DNA from: Deltaproteobacteria bacterium
Lineage (GTDB): Bacteria > Myxococcota_A > Polyangia > Polyangiales > Polyangiaceae
Direction of reading: 5' to 3'
Length of the DNA stretch: 36,293 nucleotides
NCBI GenBank assembly: GCA_003235365.1
Contig: QJWJ01000426.1
Location: 1-36,293, forward strand
How positions within the stretch are numbered: the first letter of the stretch is position 1; the number at the start of each line of letters is the position of its first letter. The translations under genes were made by a program, and so were the position numbers. Positions 1 to 8,643 of the stretch are shown one piece after another. The notes under the pieces are model-generated. The model did no database searches. It saw only the letters and a list, made by a program, of their open reading frames with translations, and had not been told where the DNA came from.

Positions 1-393
1 TGGCGGGGCTGCGTCGACTTCGCCGCCGTCCATGCCGCCGTCGCCCATCATGCCGCCGTCGCCCATCATGCCGCCGTCGCCCATCATGCCGCCGTCGCCG
101 GATCCACCGTCGCCCATCGGCGCGCCGCCGTCTACGTCCGTGCCGTCGTCGGTGGTGTCGTCGGTGGTGTCGTCGGTGGTGTCGTCAGTCGTGTCGTCGG
201 TGGTGTCGTCAGTCGTGTCGTCGGTGGTGTCGTCAGTCGTGTCGTCGGTGGTGTCGTCGGTCGCGTCGTCCGTTGAAGCGTCGGCGCCGTCGTCGGTCGC
301 GCCTTTGTCGTCGGACGTGCTGTCATCGCCGCAAGCCGGCAGGCCAGCGAGCAACAGACCCGTGAGCAATGGGAACAAGTGGGATGAGCGCAT
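1..393 (-). CDS. Low-complexity lipoprotein, 3' end cut by window edge
   Basis: An open frame runs from ATG at 393 to the first base of the window, giving 131 residues with no stop. The start MRSSHLFPLLTGLLLAGLPAC is a lipoprotein signal peptide with lipobox L-P-A-C (Cys21). Residues after it are very acidic, then about ten TTDD units, then GTDVDGGAP and four GDGGMM-type units. An AGG stands upstream of the start in the leader. The mature part looks like a flexible, negatively charged surface tether such as many myxobacterial lipoproteins carry between the lipid anchor and a folded domain. Any folded domain would lie beyond the window. No function can be assigned. The opposite strand is also open here, but only this strand gives a signal peptide, so I take it as the coding one. 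Confidence 0.75.
   Translation of the reverse strand, partial: MRSSHLFPLLTGLLLAGLPACGDDSTSDDKGATDDGADASTDDATDDTTDDTTDDTTDDTTDDTTDDTTDDTTDDTTDDTTDDGTDVDGGAPMGDGGSGDGGMMGDGGMMGDGGMMGDGGMDGGEVDAAPP
32..99. repeat. 18-bp tandem repeat, about 3.8 copies
   Basis: The unit atgccgccgtcgcccatc is repeated in perfect register from 32 to 99. On the minus strand it encodes repeated Gly-Asp-Gly-Gly-Met-Met. It lies inside the truncated lipoprotein gene. Confidence 0.9.
145..264. repeat. 12-bp tandem repeat, ten copies
   Basis: Ten consecutive 12-base units of the type gtcgtcggtggt run from 145 to 264. In the middle they alternate with gtcgtcagtcgt, making a 24-base higher-order period. On the minus strand each unit encodes Thr-Thr-Asp-Asp. 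Copy number is likely to vary between strains by slippage. Confidence 0.9.
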
Positions 394-833
394 AGTTCTT
401 CAACCTCGTGTAAGCAAATGTGGGTTCGGAGTCAGGTATCCCCGACCCCCAGCAGGTGGATGCCTGCGCGGCCACCTTGTAGCGCGGTTGCCCACGGTGG
501 TCGAGCAATCGTACACCCGCCGCGCGAGGTGCCGCGTCGCAGCAAATCCCCTGCTTTTGGATTGCAGTTCGGGCAGACTGCGCAACACCGAACGGAACAG
601 CCGGGCAGTCGACGTGGATAGCTAACGCTGCGAGAGTGCCGAGAGATCGCGCGGCGTCGGCCGTTGACTGGATACACTTTGCGAGCTTTGGTCGCGTGGA
701 ATGATCGTATGGCAGACAAGTCATAGCCTGTGGCTTCCTGGTGTTTCACAGATCGACATCGGTTGAACAGCGCGCGCAACCGAGGTAGGCGATGGTGCGA
801 CATTGTCTGCAGGTGTGTTGTTCCGCGGTGGCC
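394..833. other. Gene-less stretch of 440 bases
   Basis: Open frames of up to about 130 codons cross this stretch on both strands, but none has a recognisable domain, signal peptide or good ribosome binding site. It presumably holds the promoter of the lipoprotein gene to its left and the 3' flank of the dehydrogenase gene to its right. No tRNA and no convincing terminator were found. Confidence 0.5.
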
Positions 834-1784
834 TCAGTACTCTGCTTCTCGCGACACCACGAACGCGGGACGCTCGCCCGCTCGCACGCGCTCGATGGCC
901 TGGGTGAACATGTGGACGGCGCTGGGCACGTAGTCGGGGATGAACCCGGCATTGTGCGGCGTGATCAGCAGCCGCGGACAGGTCCACAGGGGTGAGGTCG
1001 CCGGCAATGGTTCGTCGCTGAAGACGTCGCAGGCGGCGCCTCGCAAGCGGCCTTGCTTCAGGAGTTCGACCAGCGCCGTCTCGTCGACGATGCCACCGCG
1101 AGCGACGTTGACGAGCACGGCCGTCGTGGGCATCGCTTCGAGCACCGAACGATTGAACATGCCCCGCGTCTGGGAGGTGAGGGGTACACAGAGCACCACG
1201 TAGTTGCAGCGAGACACGGCGAGACGCAGATCGTCGGTGCCGTAGATCGCGCTGACGTGTTGCGCGGGCCTGGCGGTGCGGCTGACCCCGACGACCTCGA
1301 GGCCCAGCGCCGTACACGCGGCGGCCACTCGCAGCCCGATGGCGCCCAAACCCACCACACAAACCCGCTGCCCGACGACTGAAGGCGCTGGATACATTCG
1401 CCACGACCGTTGTCGTTGTTGTTCGAAGGCGCGCGGCAGATCACGCGCCAATGCCAGCAACAGCGCCAAGACGTGATCGCGAACCGCGTCAGCCGTCATG
1501 GTCGGACAGTTGCTCACGATGACGCGTTCGCTCAAACCCACCGCGGGAAACAGTGGGTCGACGCCGGAACCCGCGACGTGGAGCAGGCGCAACTTGCCCG
1601 CACCGGACCAATCGATGCGCGGCGGGCGGCCGATCAGCAGCCATTCGATGTCTGGCAAGTGGGCTTGCAGCTGCCGCTGGTCCGGCAAGAACGTCGCGGT
1701 CAGCTCTACCGCCCCCAATTGGCGGCTGACGTCTCGTTGGGTCGCATCGTCCAACCTGATTGCCACGTGTACCGACGCGCTCAT
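834..1784 (-). CDS. D-2-hydroxyacid dehydrogenase, NAD-binding
   Basis: The 316-residue product belongs to the D-isomer-specific 2-hydroxyacid dehydrogenases, cytosolic enzymes that reduce 2-keto acids with NAD(P)H or run the reverse. The Rossmann signature GLGAIG lies at about 145-150. The catalytic Arg (NVARGG, about 229), Glu (DEPLP, about 258) and His (TPHNAGF, about 277) are all present. The N-terminal substrate domain is divergent, resembling the glyoxylate/hydroxypyruvate reductase-like group, so the substrate is not known. I chose the ATG at 1784; a GTG at 1802 would add six residues, and neither has a clear ribosome binding site. It is divergent from the PDZ-hydrolase gene, with a gap of about 70 bases that must hold both promoters. 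Confidence 0.88.
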   Translation of the reverse strand: MSASVHVAIRLDDATQRDVSRQLGAVELTATFLPDQRQLQAHLPDIEWLLIGRPPRIDWSGAGKLRLLHVAGSGVDPLFPAVGLSERVIVSNCPTMTADAVRDHVLALLLALARDLPRAFEQQRQRSWRMYPAPSVVGQRVCVVGLGAIGLRVAAACTALGLEVVGVSRTARPAQHVSAIYGTDDLRLAVSRCNYVVLCVPLTSQTRGMFNRSVLEAMPTTAVLVNVARGGIVDETALVELLKQGRLRGAACDVFSDEPLPATSPLWTCPRLLITPHNAGFIPDYVPSAVHMFTQAIERVRAGERPAFVVSREAEY

Positions 1785-1857
1785 CGCCCGAGTATCGCTC
1801 ACTCGCGCTCGATGAGGTAGTGCTGGTCAGACCCGTTTCGTGGCATACGACTCGACG

Positions 1858-3102
1858 ATGAGCACATCGCCCCTCAAGCGCCGCGGGTTCATCGGGATGC
1901 AGATCGCACCCCTGGCTGGATCGGAAGAGCAGGGTCTGCTGGTGCGCAGCGTCGCCGTCGGATCTTCGGCGCAGCACGCAGGCATCGAGGCCGGTGATCG
2001 ATTGCTCGCCATCGGGGAGATTCGGGCAACGGAAATGAATGCCGTCCGCGCCGCATTGCGCGGGCTCGAGGCGGGGAGCGAGTTGCACGTGGACGTGTTA
2101 CGGGGTCAGCAGGTCTTGCGCTGTGTCGGCGAGGTTCGGCCCTATCCCACGGAGCTGCACGCACACGGTCGGATCGAACTCGGACAGGTTCAGGTCGCTC
2201 AAACCCGGCTTCGGACGGTGGCTCTCGTGCCAGACGGGCCGGGACCGCACCCGGTGGTTTACTACTTGCCTGGCGCCCACTGGGCGTCGGAGGAATACCC
2301 GTTCGAACCGCAGCACCCCGTGCCGTCGCTCTTGGGTGAACTGGCGGGGCGCGGGATTGCGAGTTTGCGCGTCGAACGCTTCGGGATGGGCGACAGCGAC
2401 GGGCCCCCGTGCAACGCAGTGGACTTCGAGAGCGAGTACGCGGGTTACCTTGCTGGCCTGGGTTACCTCGAGCAAGCGCCGTGGTGCGATCGGCAGCGCG
2501 TGGTGTTGCTCGGACAGAGCCTGGGGACGATGGTGGCACCCTTGCTGTGCGTGGATTCGGCTGCCGTGCTGTCGCCGCGCGCCGTTGCGCTGTTCGGTGC
2601 GTCGGCGATCCCCATTTCCGAGGGGTTGCAGACGGCGCTACGACGCTATGCGGTGGTGCAGCCGCACGTCCCCAAAGACAGGATCGAGCGCCAGTGTGAG
2701 CTGCTGCGCGCCATCGTGCAGAACGGTCAGACGCCGAGGCAAGCCTTGGCGACGCGCCCCGACCTGTTGGACGTTCGCCCCGATCACTTCACGGACGACA
2801 CGATCTACCGGCGCACGGTCGCCTTCTACCATCAGCTCGAACGACAGCCGCTGCAGCAGGCCTGGCAGCGCATGGCAGTCCCGGTTCTGGCGATGCATGG
2901 GGACAAGGACTGGATTTGCGCGTTCGAAGACGCAGCGCACATCGCTCGGTCTTGTCCGTCCGGGCAGGCCGTCCAGATCCCCGACACCGATCACCAGTTT
3001 GCAGCCGTCGACCCCGAACGACTCGTGGCGACCAAGCCACTGACGTTGTCGCCGGTGATGCTCGAAACGCTCGAGCCGTGGCTGAGCGACGTGTTGTCGT
3101 GA
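1858..3102 (+). CDS. PDZ domain fused to alpha/beta hydrolase
   Basis: The product has two parts. Residues of about 10-95 form a PDZ-like domain (GFIGMQIAPL, then VGSSAQHAGIEAGDRLLAIG, the usual carboxylate-binding and helix region). Residues of about 120-414 form an alpha/beta hydrolase with nucleophile elbow GQSLG (Ser221), acid in HGDKDW (Asp351) and His in DTDHQF (His379). No signal peptide or membrane segment is visible, so it is probably cytoplasmic. The hydrolase part resembles dienelactone-hydrolase or S9-like serine hydrolases; the substrate is unknown. PDZ domains usually bind C-terminal peptides, which suggests targeting to a protein or autoregulation. The ATG at 1858 is chosen; a GTG at 1840 would add MAYDST, and no strong ribosome binding site separates the two. 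Confidence 0.85.
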   Translation: MSTSPLKRRGFIGMQIAPLAGSEEQGLLVRSVAVGSSAQHAGIEAGDRLLAIGEIRATEMNAVRAALRGLEAGSELHVDVLRGQQVLRCVGEVRPYPTELHAHGRIELGQVQVAQTRLRTVALVPDGPGPHPVVYYLPGAHWASEEYPFEPQHPVPSLLGELAGRGIASLRVERFGMGDSDGPPCNAVDFESEYAGYLAGLGYLEQAPWCDRQRVVLLGQSLGTMVAPLLCVDSAAVLSPRAVALFGASAIPISEGLQTALRRYAVVQPHVPKDRIERQCELLRAIVQNGQTPRQALATRPDLLDVRPDHFTDDTIYRRTVAFYHQLERQPLQQAWQRMAVPVLAMHGDKDWICAFEDAAHIARSCPSGQAVQIPDTDHQFAAVDPERLVATKPLTLSPVMLETLEPWLSDVLS

Positions 3103-3164
3103 GCGGTCATCGACTCATGCGAGTCTGAGGGACTGCACCGCTCGACGTTGGTGCCATGATGGAT

Positions 3165-3629
3165 TCACGCGCCGTTGATGGTGGCTTGCCGCCAGCGTCG
3201 CACGAGCTTGAAGACGACGAACGCGCCGAGCCCAGCGACTGCGACGCCCAGGGTTCCACTGCCCAGCGCCAGCTGGAGCAACGCTTGCGACCACTGTTCG
3301 CCGGACAGCACCTGCTGAACGTCGATCTGGGCCCCCCCGACGAGCGCTGCGCCGATCTGCAGCTCCAAAGCGACGAGGAATGGCAGCGTCAAGGGGTTGG
3401 AGATCATCGTGGCCGCGAAGGCGAGCGCCGCGTCGAGCCGCAGCGGCAAGCACACCAACATGACCAATACGCCGTGCATGCCGTACAAGGGGCAAAGCCC
3501 AACCATGAGCCCGACGCCGACGCTGAGCGCCACGCCGCGCGGCGACAGGTGACTGCCGCGCAGGCGCGACCAAAACATGGCCAGAGTCGACTTGGCCCGT
3601 TCCTTCAGCTGTGCCGCAACGACTTTCAA
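3165..3629 (-). CDS. DUF2062 membrane protein
   Basis: The 154-residue product matches the DUF2062 pattern: a short basic N-terminus, then SPRGVALSVGVGLMVGLCPLYGMH, LPLRLDAALAFAATMISNP with the family hallmark SNPLTLPF, and a C-terminal hydrophobic helix followed by KLVRRWRQ. Two or three membrane segments are expected (about 30-60, 65-95, 120-142). The molecular role of DUF2062 is not established; members are often beside glycosyltransferases or other envelope genes. The start is uncertain. TTG at 3629 lies inside a tandem repeat and lacks a ribosome binding site, an in-frame TAG lies just upstream, and ATG at 3578 is the alternative. The gene converges on the PDZ-hydrolase gene with 62 bases between them. 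Confidence 0.75.
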   Translation of the reverse strand: MKVVAAQLKERAKSTLAMFWSRLRGSHLSPRGVALSVGVGLMVGLCPLYGMHGVLVMLVCLPLRLDAALAFAATMISNPLTLPFLVALELQIGAALVGGAQIDVQQVLSGEQWSQALLQLALGSGTLGVAVAGLGAFVVFKLVRRWRQATINGA

Positions 3630-3673
3630 GCTGGCACTGCTTTCAAGCTAGCACTGCTTTCACGCCAGTACTG
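3623..3673. repeat. Three tandem 17-bp repeats at the DUF2062 start
   Basis: Three adjoining 17-mers fill 3623-3639, 3640-3656 and 3657-3673. Copies one and two differ at one base (ctttcaagctggcactg and ctttcaagctagcactg); the third is more diverged. They cover the putative TTG start and its upstream flank on the minus strand, so they may be an operator or a recent slippage duplication. Confidence 0.8.
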
Positions 3674-4134
3674 CGTTCGTCGGTGTGTTCGGTCCCTCGG
3701 CGCGACCGAGCAGAGGGGTTGGGGATCGACTCATCGATTCAGCATAGCGGTTCGCCCCGCCAAAGCTAGACCGCGTTGCGCGGTAGTCCGGTCAGACTCG
3801 CAAAACGTTGCTGGGGCGTACTCATTGACACCGAATGTCCTTCGGGAGCGTCTTCGTCTGAAACAATCGCCACCACGCAAACAAGTGCGGTTCGACGGCG
3901 CACGAGTGGGTCGGCGCGCACCGGTTGCGTGTGGGGGCATGAATGCAGAGCCGCTTCTGCCACGTTGCTCGAGATGTGGGGTGCGCCTTTGGGGATCACG
4001 GCGACGGCTTTGCTCCGGCTGCGTTGGACTTTGCAGCCCGCGGTGTGAAAGTCGTTCGTCGGACGTCGCGGGTGCTTGGGGTGGAACAGTCTGCTCTGGT
4101 TGCGCGCCCACCGGGCGCCGCGTAGCGTAGGGAC
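3674..4134. other. Gene-less stretch of about 460 bases
   Basis: Open frames exist on both strands but none has a recognisable domain. The minus strand should hold the promoter of the DUF2062 gene and the plus strand that of the Cys-rich lipoprotein gene. I see no RNA gene or clear terminator. Confidence 0.45.
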
Positions 4135-5874
4135 GTGTCGCCGAACGGTATCTGGTCTCGTCACGGGTCGTCGAATGCCGCGAGCAAACACCGCCCAATA
4201 CTGAGTCGTTGCTTTGGCGGTGCGGCCGTCTTGGGCCTGCTCAGTTTGGTTTCGGGGTGTGCAGGCAACTCGGCCGGCGAACAAACCTCGACGACCAGCT
4301 CCGGCTCCTGCGCGACGGCCGAAGATTGTCGGTCCGGCGTGTGCGCGTTCGACGCGTGCCGCACGGTGTGCTTCTCCGACGGCGATTGCGGCCTCCTCGG
4401 CGCCTGCTTGGCATTGCCAGGGGGTGACGGCGTGTGCCGCCTGCCCGAAGAGCGAGCTTGCAGCAAATCGAGCCAGTGCCCCGGAGACTTGATCTGCGCG
4501 TCCGATGAGTCGTGCCGCGTACAGTGCGAGGACGATTCGGATTGTGACGTCGATGGTCAGCACTGTGATGGTCGCGCGTGCGTCGCCAACGAGCCGCTCC
4601 GTCAGACGACGGGTCAGCGCATGTCGAGTCTGCCGGCAGCGGACGCGGCCGTGAACACTCTCCCCGACGGAGGGATTGCGCCGGTGATGTCGGCGCCGAC
4701 GCCGGCCGGCACTGCGACGTCGATGCCGGTGGGGCAGACGCCCGCAGGCACGACGTTCGGCGATCCCCAAGCGCCGGCGATGTCAGCCACGGGCGTGATG
4801 GCGCCCACTCCACCCCAATGTGGCAACGGGATGATCGAAGGAGCCGAGGCCTGTGACGATGGCAACGACCTGCCCGGCGACGGTTGCTACCAGTGTCGTA
4901 TCGAGCCCACCGCCTGCCCCGAAACGGGGATGTGCGTGCGGACCATCATCTGTGGTGATGGCGTGCTCGATGGCGGGGAGCAGTGCGATGACGGCAATGT
5001 CACCGGCGCAGACGGCTGCAGCGAGGCGTGTCAGCTCGAGCCCGGTTTCATCTGTCGACGCCCCGGAGCGCCGTGCGAGCAAGCCGGCGATTGTGGCGAT
5101 GGGGTGATCAGCGGGCTCGAACTCTGTGACGACCGCAACTCGGACGACGGGGACGGCTGCAGCGCGAGCTGCGAGCTCGAGATCGGGTGGACCTGTACCC
5201 CCGGTTTGCCGTGCGCGCCGACATGCGGCGACGGCCTTCTGGCGGGGACCGAGCAGTGTGACGACGGCAACGACCGCGGTGGAGATGGCTGTTCGCGGTT
5301 TTGCGCCGTCGAGCGGGGTTTCGTTTGTGATGCGGGAGGCCCGTGCAGGAGTTCGACGTGCGGCGATGGCGTGAAAGAAGGCTCCGAAGCGTGCGACGAC
5401 GGTAACGACACCGTGGGCGACGGTTGTTCGTCGGATTGCCTGCTCGAGCCGAGCTGCGGCCCCGATGGGTGTGACACGACGTGCGGTGACGGCTGGGTCG
5501 ACGGCAGTGAAGAGTGCGACGACGGCAGCCGACTCGACGGTGACGGCTGTGACTCCAAGTGTGGCATCGAGGCGGGCTACCTGTGCGTCGCAACGACGTC
5601 GGGCAAAGAACCCGAATGGGTTGTTTGGTCCGGGCTTGCCGACGTCGCGACGAGTGAGTGCTCGCCGCTGTGCGGTGATGGGGTCGTCGTCACTGGAGAA
5701 CAGTGCGACGACGGACTGAACGACGGAGCGTACGGCGCTTGTGCTCCTGGTTGCCAGTACGGGCCGCGCTGCGGTGACGGGGTGCTCCAAGCCGACTTCG
5801 AAAGCTGCGATGACGGTAATCTCGCGGCGGGTGACGGCTGTGACGGCACCTGCACCGAGGAAACAGTCCGCTGA
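4135..5874 (+). CDS. Cys-rich DUF4215 (Myxo_disulf_rpt) repeat lipoprotein
   Basis: The 579-residue product starts at GTG 4135 with a long basic n-region, a hydrophobic stretch and lipobox LVSGC (Cys42), so it should be an exported lipoprotein. Residues of about 58-155 hold two or three Cys-rich modules of the type C..SGVC, C..D.DC. A Thr/Pro/Ala-rich linker follows (about 160-230). Then come eight repeats of the pattern CGDG....E.CDDGN...GDGC...C..E, the DUF4215/Myxo_disulf_rpt family typical of myxobacteria. The first copy is CGNG and the seventh is irregular (CDDGLNDGAYGAC). Such repeats are disulfide-bonded and Asp-rich, possibly Ca-binding; a cell-surface adhesive or structural role is likely but not shown. 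No MYXO-CTERM tail is present: it ends CTEETVR. Confidence 0.88.
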   Translation: MSPNGIWSRHGSSNAASKHRPILSRCFGGAAVLGLLSLVSGCAGNSAGEQTSTTSSGSCATAEDCRSGVCAFDACRTVCFSDGDCGLLGACLALPGGDGVCRLPEERACSKSSQCPGDLICASDESCRVQCEDDSDCDVDGQHCDGRACVANEPLRQTTGQRMSSLPAADAAVNTLPDGGIAPVMSAPTPAGTATSMPVGQTPAGTTFGDPQAPAMSATGVMAPTPPQCGNGMIEGAEACDDGNDLPGDGCYQCRIEPTACPETGMCVRTIICGDGVLDGGEQCDDGNVTGADGCSEACQLEPGFICRRPGAPCEQAGDCGDGVISGLELCDDRNSDDGDGCSASCELEIGWTCTPGLPCAPTCGDGLLAGTEQCDDGNDRGGDGCSRFCAVERGFVCDAGGPCRSSTCGDGVKEGSEACDDGNDTVGDGCSSDCLLEPSCGPDGCDTTCGDGWVDGSEECDDGSRLDGDGCDSKCGIEAGYLCVATTSGKEPEWVVWSGLADVATSECSPLCGDGVVVTGEQCDDGLNDGAYGACAPGCQYGPRCGDGVLQADFESCDDGNLAAGDGCDGTCTEETVR

Positions 5875-5949
5875 ACGTCGGCGCCAGGGTTCCGCGTCGT
5901 GCGTCCCGGTGCGTCCCCGAACTGCGGTGGTGCGAGTTGAAGTTCCCAG

Positions 5950-5982
5950 TCGCAGGGCCCCGTGTCGTGCAGGGCCCCGCGA
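5950..5982. terminator. Hairpin between convergent genes
   Basis: TCGC-A-GGGCCC pairs with GGGCCC-C-GCGA across an 11-base loop, with one A.C mismatch. It sits between the converging Cys-rich lipoprotein gene and the NCS2 permease gene. There is no T-tract on either side, so termination is only inferred from its position. Confidence 0.4.
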
Positions 5983-6022
5983 TCGATCAGTGACGTTGCC
6001 TGCTGGGCCTGTTGGGCTCGAG

Positions 6023-7609
6023 CTACTCCGCGGGTTGCAGGGCGTGCTCGGGGCTGGAGGCGACTTCGGCTTCGGGCTGGGTGGCGGTCGCGAACTTGGC
6101 GCAGCCGAGCAACCACAGGCTGACCAAACCGTAGCTCGCCGCGACCGCGGGCGACTCGGCGACGCCGATTGCCTCACCGTGCATGAAGCCGAAGAAGGTC
6201 AGCAGTGTGCCGGCACAGGAGAACGCCGCCGCCTTGTAGAACTGCCGTTCGATCACGAACACAGCAATCGCACCGAGCACCAGGCCACCGAGGATGGCGC
6301 CGCCGCCGAGCACTTCCAAACCGTGGTAGAGCACGCCGGTTTGTGCCATCGCGTCGAGACCGACGGTGTGGGCGTTGGTGCCAGCGGCTGCCAGGGCGTT
6401 GTCGATCTGCAACTTGCCCCACGCCGCCAAGTGCGGTGCCAGCGCGAGGACCACGGCCGGAGCGTGTCGCTTGGGGTTCTCCTGAAAGGCCTGGGCGCCG
6501 ATCAGCATGCCGATGTACAGCAAGATGGGTGAAATCGCGACGACGGGAACCAGCGCGAGCAGCACCGCGATAACACCGAACCACGACAGCAAGATCACCG
6601 AGACGCCCGTGGCTGCGGAGTAGCCGATGCGTCCGCCCATGGCTTTCCAACCGGGATGACCGATGTAGACGGCGTTGATGAACGGATTGCCCATCATGCA
6701 ACCAATCAGGCTCACCACGCCGTCGGCCGTCAACACTCGGGTCGTCGGAAAACTGTCGCCAGCGACCGCGGCGCTCTCGACGTTGTCCATCGCTTCGACC
6801 AAGTCGTAGATGCCGAAGGGGATTGCCGTGACGAGGATCACTCCCAGGAACTCGAAACCAGAGAAGACGTGGCCAACCGCGGGGATCGGAAGGGAAAAGC
6901 CGAAGTTGCTCACCGAAGCAGCGAGCCCTTCAGCGCTCAGCCCTCCGAGACCGAGACCGAACAAGTTGGAGCCCCAGGCGACAATCGAGCCGACGGCAAT
7001 GGCGACGAGACCGGCGGGGACGCCGCGGAAGTAGCGAACGCCGCCGAACCAGCTGACCATGATCACCGCAAAGCACAGCACGCCGATTGCCGGAGTCATG
7101 AACATCTCCATTGCGGGGCGCAGCGAAATGAACGCGACGGAGACTCCAGCCAACGTGCCCAGCAAGGCGGCGCGCGGCGTGAGCTTGCGAATGACCGGCG
7201 CGATGAACCCGCCCACCATCAGCACGAAGCTCTGAATGAACACCCAGGTCAGGCCCGCTTCCCAACCGCGTATCGGATCGCCGGTTTGCGACGCGATTGG
7301 TAGCATGATCACGAATACCACGACGAACATGTGTGGCACGCTGATGCCCGACGGCAACGCGCAGACATCGCTGCGCCCCGTCTTCTGCGCCAACTTGTAA
7401 GCCAAGCGCGCGTAGTACAGCGTGCTCAGGCACATCATCAGCCCGGTCGCCGGCAAAATCCGACCGAAGACCAAGTCGTCGGGCATCTTGAGTACGAATC
7501 GCAGCAGGCCTGTCAGTACGAGCAGATTGACCAGAATGTTGGTGCCGAACCCGAACAGGGCGTTCCAGTCCCCGGGGGTCCACAATTTGGGTTTGAACGT
7601 TTCGGTCAC
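6023..7609 (-). CDS. NCS2-family permease (xanthine/uracil-type)
   Basis: The 528-residue product is an inner-membrane permease with 12-14 hydrophobic segments and the layout of the NCS2 nucleobase/ascorbate family, closest in feel to the AzgA-like or uncharacterised solute:proton symporter branch. Visible landmarks are the N-terminal FKPKLWTPGDWNALFGFGTN, ALPSGIS in the re-entrant segment, and PFGIYDLVEAMDNVESAAVAGDSFPTTRV in the region of the second half-site. The start is GTG at 7609, fixed by a strong AGGAGG five bases upstream (7614-7620). It follows the cysteine hydrolase gene by 20 bases on the same strand, so the two are probably co-transcribed and the permease likely imports the hydrolase substrate. 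The real substrate could be a purine, pyrimidine or a cyclic or linear amide such as biuret. Confidence 0.88.
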   Translation of the reverse strand: MTETFKPKLWTPGDWNALFGFGTNILVNLLVLTGLLRFVLKMPDDLVFGRILPATGLMMCLSTLYYARLAYKLAQKTGRSDVCALPSGISVPHMFVVVFVIMLPIASQTGDPIRGWEAGLTWVFIQSFVLMVGGFIAPVIRKLTPRAALLGTLAGVSVAFISLRPAMEMFMTPAIGVLCFAVIMVSWFGGVRYFRGVPAGLVAIAVGSIVAWGSNLFGLGLGGLSAEGLAASVSNFGFSLPIPAVGHVFSGFEFLGVILVTAIPFGIYDLVEAMDNVESAAVAGDSFPTTRVLTADGVVSLIGCMMGNPFINAVYIGHPGWKAMGGRIGYSAATGVSVILLSWFGVIAVLLALVPVVAISPILLYIGMLIGAQAFQENPKRHAPAVVLALAPHLAAWGKLQIDNALAAAGTNAHTVGLDAMAQTGVLYHGLEVLGGGAILGGLVLGAIAVFVIERQFYKAAAFSCAGTLLTFFGFMHGEAIGVAESPAVAASYGLVSLWLLGCAKFATATQPEAEVASSPEHALQPAE

Positions 7610-7629
7610 GGTTGCCTCCTAAATTGACG

Positions 7630-8298
7630 TCAAGCGATGGCTTCGAGCACGCGGGCGGAGTCGCTGACCCAGCCGAAGATGCCTCCTTGTGCTGCGACCA
7701 TGCGCAGTGCCACTTCGTGAAACTCCGGGAAGTACGACGCGCAACAGTCCGACACCACGACGCAGCGGTAACCTCGGTCGTTGGCTTCCCGCACAGTCGT
7801 GTGTACACACACCTCGGTGGTGACACCGCACACGAGCAGCGTGTCGATCTGGCGGTTGATCAGGATCGACTGCAGATCGGTTGCGTAAAATGCGCCTTTG
7901 CCCGGCTTGTCGATGATGGGTTCACCGGCAATGGGTGCCAGTTCGGGGATGATGTCGTGCCCCGGCTCGCCGCGGATCAAGATGCGACCCATGGCACCCA
8001 TGTCACCGATGCGCAGTGAGGGCGCTCCGCGGCTCACTTTGGCGGGTGGGGCGTCGCTCAGATCTGGGCGGTGCCCTTCGCGGGTGTGAATGACGAGCAT
8101 CCCTTTGGCGCGCAGCCCGTCGAGCAATGTCTTGCAGGGGGCGATGGCGCGGCGCAGCAGCGAGACGTCGTTGCCCAGCGTTTCCCCGAACCCACCCGGT
8201 TCGACGAAGTCCCGCTGCATGTCGATGATGATCGCCGCGGTGTGCTGAAGCGAGCAGGACAGCGCGGCAGGTTTGGCATCTATGGTTACGTTGGTCAT
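7630..8298 (-). CDS. Isochorismatase-like cysteine hydrolase, BiuH-like
   Basis: The 222-residue cytosolic hydrolase has the isochorismatase-fold triad: Asp26 (IIDMQRDF), Lys131 or Lys134 (DKPGKGAF) and Cys164 (GVTTEVCVHTTVREA). The stretches HTREGHRPDLSD and GRILIRGEPGHDIIPEL resemble the biuret amidohydrolase / ureidoacrylate hydrolase branch, which hydrolyses C-N bonds in small ureido compounds. This makes an amidase role more likely than isochorismate hydrolysis. The part after the Cys (SYFPEFHEVAL) differs from the biuret hydrolase I remember, so the substrate is not settled. The start has AAAGG upstream. Together with the NCS2 permease and the LysR gene upstream it forms an uptake, hydrolysis and regulation set. 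Confidence 0.85.
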   Translation of the reverse strand: MTNVTIDAKPAALSCSLQHTAAIIIDMQRDFVEPGGFGETLGNDVSLLRRAIAPCKTLLDGLRAKGMLVIHTREGHRPDLSDAPPAKVSRGAPSLRIGDMGAMGRILIRGEPGHDIIPELAPIAGEPIIDKPGKGAFYATDLQSILINRQIDTLLVCGVTTEVCVHTTVREANDRGYRCVVVSDCCASYFPEFHEVALRMVAAQGGIFGWVSDSARVLEAIA

Positions 8299-8643
8299 GG
8301 GTTACCTTTCTTATCAGGTCCCGGTTTGCGAACCGTGGCGAAGAGTTGGGCACTCGATGCCGGCGTGGCCCCGCAAGACATCCCCACGTCGCTTGGGTCG
8401 TTTTTGGGGCTGGTCCCACGCTGTGGCGAGCAGATCGGTGCTCTGGGGATGAGGAGAGGTTCGGTGAATGTGAGCGCTTCGGCTTGGATTCACCGGTGTT
8501 TCATGACGCTTTCGACAGGTACACCGGGTCCGAGGTGTACTGCAATGGCTTCCAATAGACAGCGGTTTGACGCTGGTGACAAGCGCCATTTCGCGGGCAC
8601 CCTGCTGCCCGGTGCAGCGCGCTGACGGCGGCTGTTTGCAGGT
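8299..8643. other. Gene-less stretch of 345 bases before the hydrolase gene
   Basis: No coding region is recognisable. The stretch lies between the LysR gene and the hydrolase-permease pair, all on the minus strand. It is the natural place for the hydrolase promoter and a LysR binding site; I could not single out a convincing T-N11-A box by eye. Confidence 0.45.

Noticed and set aside
32..264. CRISPR array
   Set aside because: The repeats are head to tail without unique spacers and encode a protein.
5950..5982. Strong bidirectional intrinsic terminator
   Set aside because: The hairpin is real but has no T-tract on either side, so only a weak claim is kept.
4783..6177. Long open frames antisense to the Cys-rich lipoprotein gene
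   Set aside because: The sense strand has an intact signal peptide and eight perfect disulfide repeats; the antisense frames are by-products of GC-rich repeats.
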